Shown piece after piece: positions 36,939-48,562 of a DNA stretch of 64,000 nucleotides; the first letter of the stretch is position 1; each line of letters begins with the position of its first letter. The notes under the pieces are model-generated. The model saw only the letters and a program-made list of their open reading frames with translations. It made no database searches and was not told the origin of the DNA. Source of the DNA: Carnegiea gigantea (lineage: Eukaryota > Streptophyta > Magnoliopsida > Caryophyllales > Cactaceae); the NCBI GenBank assembly GCA_029747015.1, contig JAKOGI010001351.1:99501-163500 (forward strand), given 5' to 3'. The translations under genes and the position numbers were made by a program.

Positions 36939-38637
36939 CAAAATGTAGGCATTTAGAAAAGTGATGGTCGTTTTGTTAAAAAGTAAGATTTCAGCAAGGT
37001 AATCAACTGAAAAAGAGAAATGAAATGCGATTTTAAAGGTTAAGAAAGTGCTAGGTAAATGGCTAGACCTTGAGGGTAGGAACTGGATGCAAAGATGGTG
37101 TGAGCTATTTCCCCTAAAGGTAATATTGGGAGCTGGATGAGAAGATGGCATGAGCTGTTCCCAGGAACTGGACTTAAGATATGATTATCTTGGTGTGAGC
37201 TGTTCCCTGATGTGTGACGCGTAAGAAAACCTTGAGGGGGACTGGACTCAAGATATGACTATCTTGGTGTGAGCTGTTGCCCCACAGAGGACAGTATCCA
37301 AGTTAGAGTTACTCCGCTAAGAAGCGTTTTGGCCGAAAAGTTAAGTGCGTATACCTCGGGGATAATGTGAATTGTGAGTGACAATCTCACTTAGCGGCAC
37401 TGTAGATTTCCCCTAGCCAGCACAATAAGATATTTTTTATGCCATGAGTAAGTTCCTAACAAATAGAAAATTGGCATTTTTCCATTTTAAGCATTTCAGA
37501 AAAGAAAGATTTCTAAGGGCCATTCTAAGGCTATATTGAATAATATTTGAAAAGCTTATGAGGGTCATTAGAAGACCATTATAAAAGAAGTTCTTTTAAA
37601 GAATATGAGCCTCAAGAGGTTAAGTAAAGTGTTTTTAAACAAAGAAAGAAAGCTTTCAAATATACATATCCTGCACATATTTTATGAACGTGTCTCCAAG
37701 TATGGTTACATCCTAGTAATGCATCGTACATTCAAGCTTTTCAATGTGCATATTCTATGAAAGAATATTTCCTGCCAAGTCTTTTTTACCAGTTTGGATG
37801 TTTCGAGAACTTTTAGAAAGAATTATAAGCTTTAAAGAAGTTAGCGTGATTTATAAACCATTCTTGGAATATATCGAGAGTCACTATGTTTTCAAAAGTG
37901 TGTTTGAAAGCATCATATTCGTTCCTTGTGCTACTTGATTACATGCCTGAATGCTTGTTAGAGAGGAAGGTTGGTCATTAAGGCCCTAGGAATGAGTTGA
38001 GGGGCTAGCATAAAGTATAAGGGTGGTAATCTTTCCTTAGGGACTATGATTGCCTAATATGATAGTAGTATACATTTACGTGATGTGTGACTATTATTGG
38101 TATTATTGCCTGCAAATGTTTTGGTTTTTAAGAAGTAGGAAAATTCTCACTGAGCGTGTAGTTGCTCATCTCTTTGCTTATTCCCTTTTTCAGGTTCAGT
38201 TTGAGCAGGCATAAGAGATATTTAAAGTTATTTTGATGTCGACCCATCAGAAGTCTTTTGCCAACTTTGCAAGTGTTCGATGCCTTCCATGTTGTAAATA
38301 TTTAAGTTCATTGTTATATGTGAAAGCATGTAGTCAGCTATGTACCTGTATATGTATTATTTTAATCCTTGTAATAGTTTTTCGGTTGTGAGTAATCCCG
38401 GGCGAGTGGCGTTGAATTTGGGTTATTTTAGCACATGTTATACCTTATTACTAGCTTACAGGTACCCTTAGCTGAGCTGAGATCCTAAAATGTTGCTAAA
38501 ACAGTTAAAACTCTTGCAGTTTTGTTTTAGAATGACTATCTAAATGCTAATCCAAACTGTCGACCTTCAAGAGCCTTAGGGATTTCCTTCTACGGAGTCC
38601 TACCGGTGTGACCCCTCCTTGGGTTGGGGGCATTACA

Positions 38638-39791
38638 CGTATTTTCTTTCATGTGTAACTCTTGATATCGTTTCTCTAGAACTTGCTTTAATTCTCATTC
38701 AAGATCACATTTCGCATATGCATTTAGGCAATATGGTTGAGGCATTTTTCTTTGATTTGTCAAACCCCATGGCCAAATGGCCACCTTTATTGAGTGTTGT
38801 ATTCCTTACCAGCCCCTTTTGAGCCTATATATGATTTTTCTTGATTTGAACTTCCTATTACGGCCCATGGCCAAATACTTGCCTTACCCTTAAGCCAAGA
38901 TTGGAGGAGTGTTTCATTCTTATGCATTGTAGGGCACTAGTAAAGTGGATTGTTATCTTTTAGTGAATTTTGGCTGTTTGGTAAAGGGATGTGTGATCTT
39001 GATTGATGAGAAAGAAAATCCCTTGTGTCATTGTACAAAGTTCGAAGAAGAGTTAGAATTTAAAGTTCACTTTGGATCTCCCCTTGGCTATCCTTTTTAG
39101 AAAAAAAAAATGAATGATCAAAAGAAACGAAAGAAAGTGTTAGCCTTGTTAGGATTGTAAGTTGTTTATAATTTTCGACTCTTTCTCTCTTCAATTTAGG
39201 GATGTATTTTATTGATAATTTGTAATGGTCTTGGAAGGATGTAGTATCATGCATTGGAATTGTTTAGCTCTCAGTCTTTGGTTTCTAACTGCTCATTTCT
39301 AAAACATTTGTTCCCCTCTTACCTTTATCCATTGCCTCATTACAACTCTATGGAAGTCCTCATGATTCTCTAGTGTGTTTCCATAATAGTAATGGTGAAT
39401 TTGAGAGTCTTATCAAGCTTATGGTAGATTTGAGTATAAGGAATGAGAATTAAGAGAACCTTCATTATTATTAAACACATGAGTGATGAGAGCCACATAA
39501 CTATAGTGACGTTCTACCAGCCTTGATAGTCTTACTTGTTTCATACGTTGAAATGATTGTATTTGATGATTTCGGGAAAATGGTTCAAGTTTGACATTGT
39601 GGTCTATCAAAAGGTTTTCAAAAATTTCATTCCTTAATCCGTTTGCTAATGATTTTTGTTTTTTTTTGGGCTACCTTTAGATCAGCTTTGCCATTTGAAA
39701 GTTCCCTACGTCTATCCTAAGGAGGTTGTGTATAGTTTTATTTTTCTTATCATTGCTTGAGGACAAGCACCAGTTTAAGCATGGGGGACTT
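38638..39791 (+). other. Element C 3' UTR, second half, with polypurine tract
   Basis: This is non-coding continuation of C after element D. Near its end it has the Athila-typical words ttgcttgaggacaagcacc and agcatgggggac; the latter (about 39779-39789) is the polypurine tract just before the LTR. No gene is seen. Confidence 0.8.
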
Positions 39792-41059
39792 TGATAAGTG
39801 CTTAATGTATACATCATTTTAGGGCCATTTTGCTTCATTTCTACGAGAATTATGTGCTTAATGTTATTATTTATACTTCTATTCTCAATTTATGCTTTGG
39901 TATAGTCGTTTGACATGATTTGCAGAATTTTAGGCCTTTTTACCCAGCATTTGACACTTAATAGATGCATTTTGACTTCCCCCACGGACACCTATGTGCT
40001 GCTATGCCCGTGGAGCAACAAAAGAGCGAAAAAACGATTCCATCCTAGACTACAGTCAGACTGTGGTGTCAGCCACGGGAATAGAGAAACGGTTGCCTCT
40101 TCATTTTCCTTCAGCTCTGTGGCTGAAAACATCCGTGTTTTCCTGTAAAACGGCTTCGTTCAAGCAGCAGCAGCGAGAGCATATGCATAGCAAGTAAGAA
40201 TAGCACAGTTTATCTTTCTCAAATTTTTGCTCTTTTTAGTTAGATTCTCAGTTTGATTATTGTATTTGTGAGAAATCTTGAGTGTGAGTATTTGATCTTG
40301 AGGCGGTTTTGAAGCCCTTGGTAGAAGCTTATTCTTAGTCAAGCCCTTCCGCTCAGATTTCACAAAATATTGGTTAGTGGTTTAATTCTTAATCATGTGT
40401 GAGTAGTTTAATTTTTTGTCTAAGGATTTAGTAGTTTATGAAAGTGTTATTAAATCATGTTTTAATATAAAGAATTGTGCTTATTTTCATGATTGATTTG
40501 ATTTGGTTTTGTCGAGTGATTTTCATGTTATGAGTAGATTTTTGGCCAAGGTTTGCTTGCGCGGTTGAACTAATCATGTAAAAAACTAAAAGGTGACATT
40601 TGATTGTTGGACTGCTTGATAAAACCTGACATAACTTCATCTCGAAAGATAGATTTGCATGTTAGGAGGATTAGAAAGTAATCAAAGATAATTAACACGA
40701 ATTAAGACAAATTAGTTCGAAAGAACGACTTTTGTTTAGTTAAGGCAAATTTGGCTGATTTCGAAAGAATAGGCCAAATTTTTAGATAAATTGTAATTCC
40801 TCGAGATTAACCAATTAGAGAAAAAGCACATGTTTGTTGTTTTGATCAAATCACTTTTCATAACTACGTGAATTCCGAGATATATTTTTCGTTAATTGAT
40901 TCAGCATTAGTGAGTTAAAAGTTATTAAATCAAAACCATTTGAATTAGAATTTTACTTAGCACATTCTGATAGACAAGACTCGATAGATTACATTAGTCC
41001 CTGAGGAACGATGTCTTTCATCTATACTACGACTACTCGTGCGCTTGCAGCAGTGGTCA
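39792..41059 (+). repeat. Element C 3' LTR
   Basis: It runs from TGATAAGTGC to CAGTGGTCA, directly after the polypurine tract. The TATA box of the 5' copy is mutated here (ctgtaaaacgg near 40143). Confidence 0.93.
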
Positions 41060-41957
41060 ACATTCATGTGCCCCTTTAATTTGTATTCTGGTTGGCACGG
41101 AAGGTGCCCGAGAGGTCGAGATAATTGGCTCACTTGTTGGGCAATTTGAGCCAATTGAGTCTCTATCACCTTTCGGTGTGTGGACAAGCTCTTAAACTTG
41201 GCATTAAGTTAGCTCACGAACTCACCAAGAGCCTTGATTGTCTTACTTTGAGTTTGAATGAACCTCTCCATCATGTTCTCCAAATTGCACTTTCGAGGTG
41301 GAGTTTATGGAGGTTGAAATTGAGGGGCACGTTATTGAAAACTAGGAGGGTGGTTTTGCGAGGGGTGGTGATGAGGCGGATTTGGATTTTTGTAGGAGAA
41401 GTTGGGGTGGTCTCTCCAACTCAGATTGAAGGTATTGGAGTAGAGGTCATTTTGTAGTATGTTATTGAAGTTGTAGAGAGCATTGGCTTGTTTAATGGTG
41501 TGATCTTGAAAGGAGTTGCTAAGATGACACTCTTTCCTACTATGCCCTTGAATTCCACACACTTCACAAACACAAATTTGTCCAATTAACCCACTACGGG
41601 TGCCACCATGAGAAAGATTAGGTTGATGTTAATCTACTTTTTGGAAACGTGCGTCAACCTTGCTTACAAGTATAGCAAAGGCATCAACCTCATGCCTTCC
41701 TCCTCATTTAGGAAGTCCCCTGTCACTTACCGAATGGCAGTTATCGAATGCCATGTCTTCAAGTAGTTGCTTGGCTTTGTTGATGGGTTTGGCCATAAGA
41801 GCACCTTCGGCGACCACATCAATTGAAATCTTCATCAATTATTGAAGACTGTTATAGAATGTTTGCACCAACAACCAATCCGGGAGGCTATAATGAGGGT
41901 ACTCCCGTTGAAGCTCTTTGAACCACTCCCATGCTTCAAGGCACTTAACATAGATAA
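41060..41957 (-). pseudogene. Element A gag remnant, N-terminus missing
   Basis: Minus-strand pieces match Athila gag: EAWEWFKELQREYPHYSL and DWLLVQTFYNSL (41940-41845), a CX2C-type piece (CGIQGHSRKEC), then NFNNILQNDLYSNTFNLSW and RDHPNFSYKNPNPP. The 3' end reads GHLPCQPEYKLKGHMN at 41060 and continues at 20464. Frames shift several times. Upstream of EAWEW the sequence changes abruptly into element E, so about half of gag and the 5' LTR are gone. Confidence 0.85.
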
Positions 41958-42064
41958 TTAATTCTAAATGTGCTCTTTGGCTTAAAGTCAACTGTTTTTG
42001 TATAAAAAGATACTTTAAACTCTTATAATCTATAAAGATCTTACTAAGCACTTAACATAGATAA
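41941..42064. repeat. 17-bp direct repeat at the A/E junction
   Basis: The word gcacttaacatagataa occurs at 41941-41957 and again at 42048-42064. The second copy fits the RNase H sequence of E (YVKC); the first sits exactly at the join to A's gag, where neither family expects it. This looks like filler DNA copied during end joining. Confidence 0.75.
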
Positions 42065-42195
42065 AGTCTCTAAATTTTAGTGGAAACAATACTACTACTA
42101 GCTCTAAATCTTGGGCAGGATAATTTCATTCATAGGGTTTTAACTTCTTTAAGGCAGAAGAAATGACTTTATCATTTTACATCAATACTAATAAA
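41958..42195 (-). pseudogene. Element E: RNase H remnant of a Ty3/gypsy element
   Basis: The minus strand reads NDKVISSALKKLKPYE, a stop, then NYPAQDLELVV and IDYKSLKYLFIQKQLTLSQR, the RNase H of a Tekay/Del-like element. It ends at a junction with element A's gag and begins at the short LTR of F. The matching RT lies on the other side of F at 54850-55925. Confidence 0.85.
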
Positions 42196-42331
42196 GGATA
42201 TCTTAGGAATGAAAGCTATAATAGGAATGAAAAAGATTTGTAATCTTTTTATTGTATCGATTTATGAATATATATATGATCCCAAGGCTCATAGTTTAGC
42301 GGAGCCAATTACACAGACAAATACTTTCTCA
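42196..42331 (+). repeat. Element F 5' LTR, about 136 bp
   Basis: It ends tactttctca just before the primer site. The outer edge is set by where RNase H similarity of E stops; a canonical TG start is not seen, so it may be slightly truncated. Short LTRs are normal for this copia group. Confidence 0.6.
42269..42277 (+). promoter_or_regulatory. TATA box of element F LTR
   Basis: GAATATATATATGATCCC in the middle of the short LTR is a plausible TATA box. Confidence 0.45.
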
Positions 42332-42343
42332 TGGTATCAGAGC
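42332..42343 (+). promoter_or_regulatory. Primer-binding site of element F
   Basis: TGGTATCAGAGC directly abuts the LTR end and is complementary to initiator tRNA-Met. Confidence 0.9.
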
Positions 42344-42562
42344 CACTGGCTCTCTTTTCGTAATTTTTTTTTAAAAAAAAGAAAAACACAATTTTTTAAT
42401 TTAATTTTTTTCAACTACGTTGCGCCTGCTTGGTCGCTTTCAGCAGCACGATTACCTCAACCCTAACTGCCGGTAACTCCGTCCCAGCTGCCAACACCTT
42501 GTTGGTTTTCACCACCTACCGTCAACACCCATGTCAACTCCGGCAACCAAGTCAAACTCCGG

Positions 42563-44157
42563 TGTTGAGTTATTATATTTAGTTTTGATGATGACAAATC
42601 TAAGTGTAAAAATTTGTCCAAGTAATGTTGCTCCAAACACGATCTCCAAACAGGCCTAACTGGTGTTTGTGATCTTTATTGTATTAACTGGTTTGCTACA
42701 TGTGAGAACAAGTCTTCAAAACAGGTTTTACTTGGTGATTCTATATTAAGTCAAGAACACCACCTCGACAGTTGATTGTAAGGCATGTTCCTGAACTCTA
42801 GCAATGCAAAGAACAACCCCAGCAAACAAGGTGGCCTTGGTGTTCACAGCAGCTCTACAAATCTTGGACAAGATGACTGGTTCAAAACAAGAAGTCTTGG
42901 GTATATAGGTTTTATTTATTTAGACTCTTGTTAATATACCAATATTGAAAACGTCATTTTAAACACCTCTTGAATCGGTATTTGCGCTAAGCGCTTCAGA
43001 ACACCAGTTGCGAACAATCCTGCAAACAGGGTGCCTAGGGTGTTTCTGAACTGAAGTGGCCATACCCGGTTATCTTTGAAAATTCATTTCGGTTGGCCAA
43101 GATCTCCAGAATACTTTCTTTAAATTCCAAAATTGCTATTTTTCTGGAAAGGATATTTCTTGAAAATATTATGGGAGATTTGCGAAAACAGGTTTTGGGA
43201 GATTTACCAAAACTAAAAGATTCTCTTTGCCTATATTTTCGGATATAATAAAATTTCAAAGCCTGAAGATTTCTGGTTGTCATTTGAATCTTCTTCACGG
43301 CTATGGGAAGATAAGAGTTATCTCTTAAGATAGCAAATCCCTTATATTTTGGGAAAAATTTATCACTAGCCGTTGGGGAGTATTTCTTGCTTGAAAATCG
43401 TTTTCCATACTTAGCTGATTCTTTCACCTCTCCTTGTTTTTGACCGTTGGATTTTGTGTTTAAAATCTCAGCATTTCACTCCCATTTGGACAGAGGAGAA
43501 AAGACGAGAAACATACACAACATACGAAAAAAAAAGGGAAAATTTCAAAAGTGGTTTTTCTAGTGAGAAGAATTTTTCGAGTTACGCTTGAGAAAAGAAA
43601 AACCGAGACAAGTTGTGTTTAAACTGATCTTTCAAAGTATTGGCATACTAGGACCTCATTGTACCTTACATCTGCTTAAATCAGAAGCACCCCCGTAAGG
43701 TGTTTTATAACCCTGATCTTGGATCAGAAAAGTGAGTGAGTGGTCCTCAGTCGTGTGGACTTTGGACGTGTCCAATCTGGTGAGATTTGGACGTGGTGTA
43801 ACCCTTCTTAGAGAGGAAGGTTATGTGGTTGCAAGTTGTAACAAGGTGTGTTACATTTGTAACGTGTGAAGCCCATTAGTGAAAGTGGTTAAATCCTACA
43901 CGAGGTAGGTCGTGGTTTTTCACACCTCAGTTGGGCTAGAGGTGTTTTCCACGTAAAAATTGTGTGTGTGCTTTATTTTCCGCATTTATCTTGGTGATTT
44001 TTGCATTTGCAATATTTGAGAACACCCCCTGCAAACAAGTCACTAGGGTGTTTGTCATCTGAGAATAACCTCTGTGAAGGTGTTTGTTATTTACAACGCG
44101 AAAATCAGACACCATAATTCACCCCCCTCTTATGGTTGTATACTCACGAATTTAACA
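42563..44157 (+). repeat. Element G 5' LTR
   Basis: 1595 bp, pairs with 51165-52757. A TATATA box candidate lies at 42902 (gggtatatagg). Confidence 0.95.
42902..42907 (+). promoter_or_regulatory. Candidate TATA box of element G LTR
   Basis: The sequence gggtatatagg lies about 340 bases into the LTR. It is plausible but not unique. Confidence 0.35.
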
Positions 44158-44159
44158 AG

Positions 44160-44171
44160 TGGTATCAGAGC
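44160..44171 (+). promoter_or_regulatory. Primer-binding site of element G
   Basis: TGGTATCAGAGC lies two bases after the LTR and is complementary to initiator tRNA-Met. Confidence 0.92.
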
Positions 44172-44213
44172 GGGTTCTCCTACAAAAGGTTAACACCTTG
44201 AGAGATTCTGAAG

Positions 44214-45381
44214 ATGAGTACTCCACAAGGAATTCTTGAAGGACAATCCATTACTCGCCCTCCTTACTTCAATGGCCAACACTATAGTTGGTGGAAGAAT
44301 AGGATGGAGAACTATATACAAGCCGAAGACTATGAGTTATGGATGCTCATCAAGAACGGGCCTTTTGTTCCCATAAAAACCCTTCCTGAAGGAAAAACAG
44401 CTCCCAAAGAACCTCATGAGTTTGAAGCTTTTTGGCCTAGAACCCGATGAATACACTCGCATCTCTGAGTGTGAATCAGCCCAAGCTATTTAGAACGCCT
44501 TGCAAGTTGCTCATGAAGGTACGAGTCAGGTTAAACAATCTAGAATTGAGCTACTTATGCGACAATATGAGTTGTTTGATATGGGTGATCGTGAGACTGT
44601 GATGGATATGTATACACGGTTTACCCACATCACGAACGAGTTAATATCCCTGGGAAGATCTTTCACCACTGAAGAGTTGGTGAGGAAAATCCTTAGAATT
44701 TTACCTCATACGTGGGAGGCTAAAGTAACAGCCATCCAAGAGGCTAAAGACATGAACAAGATCACCCTCGGCGAGTTGATTGGTAATCTCCAGACCTATG
44801 AACTCCGAAAGAACTCACAACAAAGAGATGAGCAAAAGAAGGATCGTGGGCTTGCCTTGAAAGCACATGAGGACACTGTCTCTGACCTTGAAGATGAAGA
44901 TATGGCCCTAATGTCCAGAAAATTCAAGAAATTCTTCAAAAAGGTCAAGGAGAACAATAAAAGAAAAGACTTCAGTAAGTCCAGAAACACCCTCAAAGAA
45001 CAGCTCACAGGGTGTTTCAAGTGCGGCAAACTAGATCACTTAGTCAAAAATTGCCCTCTGCTTCGAGAAGATCAGATGCCCGAACACCCTCAAAAACAGG
45101 GTCGAAAACACCCTGTAAACAATCTGGGCAAGCGATTCTCGAAAGCTATGCTGGCTGCTTGGGGAGATTCCTCTGAGGATGAAGGAGAATCTGAAGCTGA
45201 AGAAGGGGTCGTAGCACTTATGGCACAAAGTGATTCAGATTCAGATGATGAATCAACAATCAGCTTCTCAGATCTCAAGAACAAGGCTGAAGTGAGAGAG
45301 AACAACCTTACGAACAACCCCACTAACACCCTTGAAAACAGGCAGTTGTGGTTTGTTGATAGTGGTGTTCACGGCACATGA
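44214..45381 (+). pseudogene. Element G gag and start of protease
   Basis: The start at 44214 gives MSTPQGILEGQSITRPPYF, the Sirevirus gag N-terminus. Near 44430 a short deletion shifts the frame from 0 to 1 and removes part of the gag core. A stop (TAG at 44491-44493, where Trp is expected) follows. From 44500 the frame is open: EAKDMNKITLGELIGNLQTY, a Lys-rich stretch, the zinc knuckle CFKCGKLDHLVKNC (45013-45054), and a long acidic Ser/Asp/Glu region. The protease begins LWFVDSG at about 45352 and is then broken by a one-base loss near 45366. Confidence 0.9.
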
Positions 45382-47128
45382 CTGGTGAAAGATCAAATTT
45401 TCTCTCACTTACAGCTTTGAATGGTGGGAGTGTAGCATTTGGGAACGGCAAGTCTGGGACAATTGTCGGTGTAGGTAATATTGGTAAAACTCTCTCCCAC
45501 TCAATTGATAATGTGCACTTAGTTGATGGGTTAAACACAATTTGCTAAGTGTGTCCCAACTGTGTGACAAGAACAACCTAGTACTGTTTTCAAAAACACG
45601 TTGCTTGGTTGTGAATGACGACACAGGAGATGTTGTGTTGAGGGGGAAGCGATGTCAAAATGTTTATAAAGTTTGTATGTCCACTCTTCCCTAAAATAAT
45701 CTGACTTGTTTAAATGCATTAAATGATGATATAATTCTATGGCACAAGAGACTAGGTCATGCAAGCCTGTCCTTGTTAAACAAACTTGTTTCGAAAGATT
45801 TGGTTGTGGGACTACGTTCCATCAAGTATAATGATGACAAGGTATGTGAAGCTTGTGCAAAAGGAAAACAAGTCAGATCTTCTTTAAAATCTAAAAAGTG
45901 CGTAAGCACTACCCGACCTCTTGAATTATTGCATATTGATCTATGTGGTCCCATGAGGATAGCTAGTAGAGGAGAAAAGAGGTATGTGCTCGTAATTGTG
46001 GATGATTACTCTCGATTTACTTGGATTTTATTCTTGACATCCAAGAATGAAACCTTTGAGAAGTTTATTGCCCTTCTCAAAAGGATTGAAAAGAGAGTAG
46101 GACACTCATTGGTAAGCTTGAGGTCTGATCATGGTACTGAATTTGAAAATACAAGTTTTATAAACTTTTGTAATGAACATGGTGTTGATCATAACTTCTC
46201 AGCCCCGAGAACACCCCAGCAGAATGGGGTGGTTGAACGAAAAAATCGTACCCTAGAAGACATGACTAGAACAATGCTTATTGCTAGTGATCTTCGTAAG
46301 AACTTTTGGGCAGAAGCCTTGAACACATCATGTTACATTATAACTAGATGCATAATTAGACCCATTTTGAACAAAACTCCTTATGAACTTCTCAAAGGCA
46401 GAAAACCCAACATTATGCATCTAAGAACATTTGGTTGTAGATGTTTCGTGCATAACAATGGGAAAGATGCCTTAGAAAAGTTTGATCCAAGGAGTGATGA
46501 GGCAATATTTCTTGGTTATTCCTCTCACAGTAAGGCATACAAAGTCTTTAACAAAAGAACCTTGTGTGTTGAGGAAAGTGTGCATCTGTTTTTTGATGAA
46601 TCTAACTCTTTGAATGAGAGTGATGCACAGGATGAAGAGTTTGAATTAGGTCTTGTCCAAAAGGAATCGTTGAACCAAGAAAAACAAGGTGAGAACACCC
46701 TGAAGAAAACAGGTACAGAAGTTGTTCCTCAAAATGGCAGGCAAGGTGAAAACCAAACAGGGGGAAACATCGTTGAACCATGTTCGGAACCATGCTCTTC
46801 AGGAACAAGCTTGCAAACAGGTGCAGAAACAGGATCAGGAGGTGTTCTTGAGCCTGATCCTACACACATTTCAGTTAGAACAGAGCATGTGTCTGTGGAT
46901 CCACTTAATCCAAGACCATGGAAGCACCATAGTTCGCACCCTCTTGATCAAATCTTGTCAGATATTAATACTGGAGTGCAAACTAGATCTAAACTTAAGA
47001 ATTTTTGTGCTTTCTATGCTTTTCTTTCTAACATTGAGCCAAAAAGTGTGAATGAAGCTCTTGCAGATTCAGATTGGATCACGGCTATGCAAGAAGAGCT
47101 TCATCAATTTGAAAGAAACAAAGTGTAG
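45382..47128 (+). pseudogene. Element G protease C-terminal part and integrase
   Basis: After the protease break, readable pieces continue (MTGERSNFLSLTALNGG, then a further one-base loss near 45535 and a stop near 45695). The integrase zinc finger (WHKRLGHASLSLLNKL ... CEACAKGK, 45740-45870) leads into the long open frame 45773-47128. This holds the catalytic core: LLHIDLCGPM, LRSDHGTEFENTSF and PQQNGVVERKNRTL with the D, D and E residues. A Gln/Glu/Ser-rich linker follows. The stop TAG at 47126-47128 replaces an expected Trp codon just before RT. Gag, protease and pol of this group are normally one polyprotein. Confidence 0.9.
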
Positions 47129-48562
47129 CACCTTGTACCTCAACCGGCTGAGAGAAAAATTATTGGAACCAAATGGGTGTTCCGAAATAAGCTAGATGAG
47201 TCAGGAACAGTCACTAGGAACAAGGCAAGGCTGGTGGTTCAAGGGTACAATCAAGAAGAAGGGATTGATTATGAAGAAACCTTTGCACCAGTTGCTCGTA
47301 TCGAGGCTATTCGTATTTTAATAGCCTTCGCAGCTCATATGGGGATTAAATTATATCAAATGGATGTTAAAAGTGCATTCCTAAATGGATACCTTAAAGA
47401 AGAGGTGTATGTCAAACAACCCCCTGGTTTTGAAAATGGTGATTTTCCAAATCATGTTTTTAAACTTGACAAAGCACTTTATGGTTTAAAACAAGCTCCA
47501 AGAGCTTGGTATGAACGGTTGTCAAGCTTTTTACTTGAAAATGATTTTAGAAGAGGCAAGGTAGACAATACCTTGTTTCTAAAATCTAAGGGGGAACATT
47601 TATTGATTGTCCAAATATATGTAGATGACATTATATTTGGTGCAACTCATCATGATTTATGCAATGAATTTTCGAATATAATGAGGAGTGAGTTTAAGAT
47701 GAGCATGATGGGTGAGCTTAACTTTTTCTTAGGCTTACAAATCAAGCAAACTCCAAACGGCACCATGATCTATCAACAAAAGTATATCAATGAGCTACTT
47801 AAGCGTTTTGGGATGGAGTCGGCCAAACCCATAGACACTCCTATTCCTCCTTCAACCAAGTTGGTTATGGATGATGGGAGTCCCTCAGTTGAGGAGAAAC
47901 TCTATAGGGGCATGATTGGGTCACTCCTATACCTAACCGCTAGTAGACCGGATATTGTTTTTAGTGTTGGTTTGTGTGCCCGTTTTCAGTCTAATCCTAA
48001 GGAAACTCATCTTAAGGCTGTTAAACGGATACTGAGACATTTGAAACATACACCCAATTTAGCTTTATGGTATCCTAGAGGTTGCAATCTTGATCTTGTT
48101 GGATATGCTGATGCTGACTATGCAGGATTCCTAGTTGATAGAAAGAGTACCTCAGGTATGGCTCACTTTCTTGGACCTTGTTTGGTATCTTGGGCTACCA
48201 AGAAGCAACATTCAGTTGCCATGTCCACAGCAGAAGCTGAATATGTTGCAGCAGCTTCATGTTGTGCTCAACTGTTGTGGATAAGACAACAGCTTAAGGA
48301 CTTTTGTGTTGACACTGGATGCATTCCTATTTTTTGTGATAATACTAGCGCTATTAACATTGCCAAAAACCCATGTTAACACAAAAGGACAAAATATATT
48401 GACATTCGACATCATTTCTTAAGAGATAATGTGGAAAAAGGCTTTATTTCAATAAATTTTAGCTCCACTGAAAATCAAATTGCTGATATATTCACTAAAG
48501 CACTGAGTAAAGACCAATTCGAGAGAAACAGACTAGAATTAGGGTTGGTGAAAACACCCTGA
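47129..48562 (+). pseudogene. Element G reverse transcriptase and RNase H
   Basis: The same frame as integrase continues after the stop at 47126. RT motifs include [53 protein letters not shown] and the catalytic YVDD at 47618-47629. RNase H follows with [37 protein letters not shown] and [15 protein letters not shown] second stop (TAA at 48377-48379) precedes the last 60 codons, HIDIRHHF-type and IADIFTKALSKDQFE; the natural stop is TGA at 48560-48562. Apart from the two stops the catalytic residues look intact. Confidence 0.93.

Larger units (their letters stand above)
26901..38637 (+). mobile_element. Element D: Tekay/Del-like gypsy derivative with giant LTRs and no RT
   Basis: LTRs of 4445 and 4609 bp enclose only 2683 bp. 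The LTRs begin TGTAATACCCG and end CATTACA. The flanking five bases are catat on the left and cgtat on the right, a target duplication with one mismatch. The internal part has an initiator-Met primer site, a broken gag with a zinc knuckle, a protease site and a polypurine tract, but no RT, RNase H or integrase. LTR divergence in the first 360 bases is about 8% by eye, less than that of its host C, as the nesting requires. Confidence 0.9.
34029..38637 (+). repeat. Element D 3' LTR (4609 bp)
   Basis: Starts right after the polypurine tract aaagaaggaagag. It is longer than the 5' copy because it keeps two segments absent there and has one more copy of a tandem subrepeat (36428-36657). Confidence 0.92.
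20465..41059 (+). mobile_element. Element C: Athila-type retrotransposon lacking RT and integrase
   Basis: Two LTRs (1270 and 1268 bp, roughly 10% diverged by eye) are flanked by the perfect five-base duplication acatt (20460-20464 and 41060-41064). A primer-binding site, gag, protease, env-like ORF and polypurine tract are present in order. RT, RNase H core and integrase are absent. Removing element D (26901-38637), C is about 8.9 kb. It is inserted in the opposite orientation inside element A's gag-pol. C resembles A in lineage but is clearly a different family, because LTR sequences differ beyond the first six bases. Confidence 0.92.
3676..41957 (-). mobile_element. Element A: old Athila-type Ty3/gypsy retrotransposon, interrupted and truncated
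   Basis: Read on the minus strand, the order is gag (41957-41060), protease (20464-19523), RT-RNase H (19260-17820), integrase (17480-16562), env-like region (about 15625-14400), polypurine tract, then 3' LTR (12187-11401 and 4365-3676). This order, together with the DLGAS protease and the FAYRRMPFGLCNAPATF motif in RT, identifies the Athila lineage. Two later insertions split it: B inside the LTR and C inside gag-pol. The reading frame of A continues across C (GHMN at 41060, VITLRS at 20464). The gag start and the 5' LTR are missing, cut off at a junction near 41957. Many stops and frameshifts show it is dead. Confidence 0.88.

Noticed and set aside
41839..42051. A single 70-residue gag ORF on the minus strand
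   Set aside because: It is a chimera of E's RNase H and A's gag created by the repair junction, not a real gene.
43035..43427. Minus-strand 130-codon frame in G's 5' LTR
   Set aside because: Not maintained at full length in the 3' LTR and without motifs.
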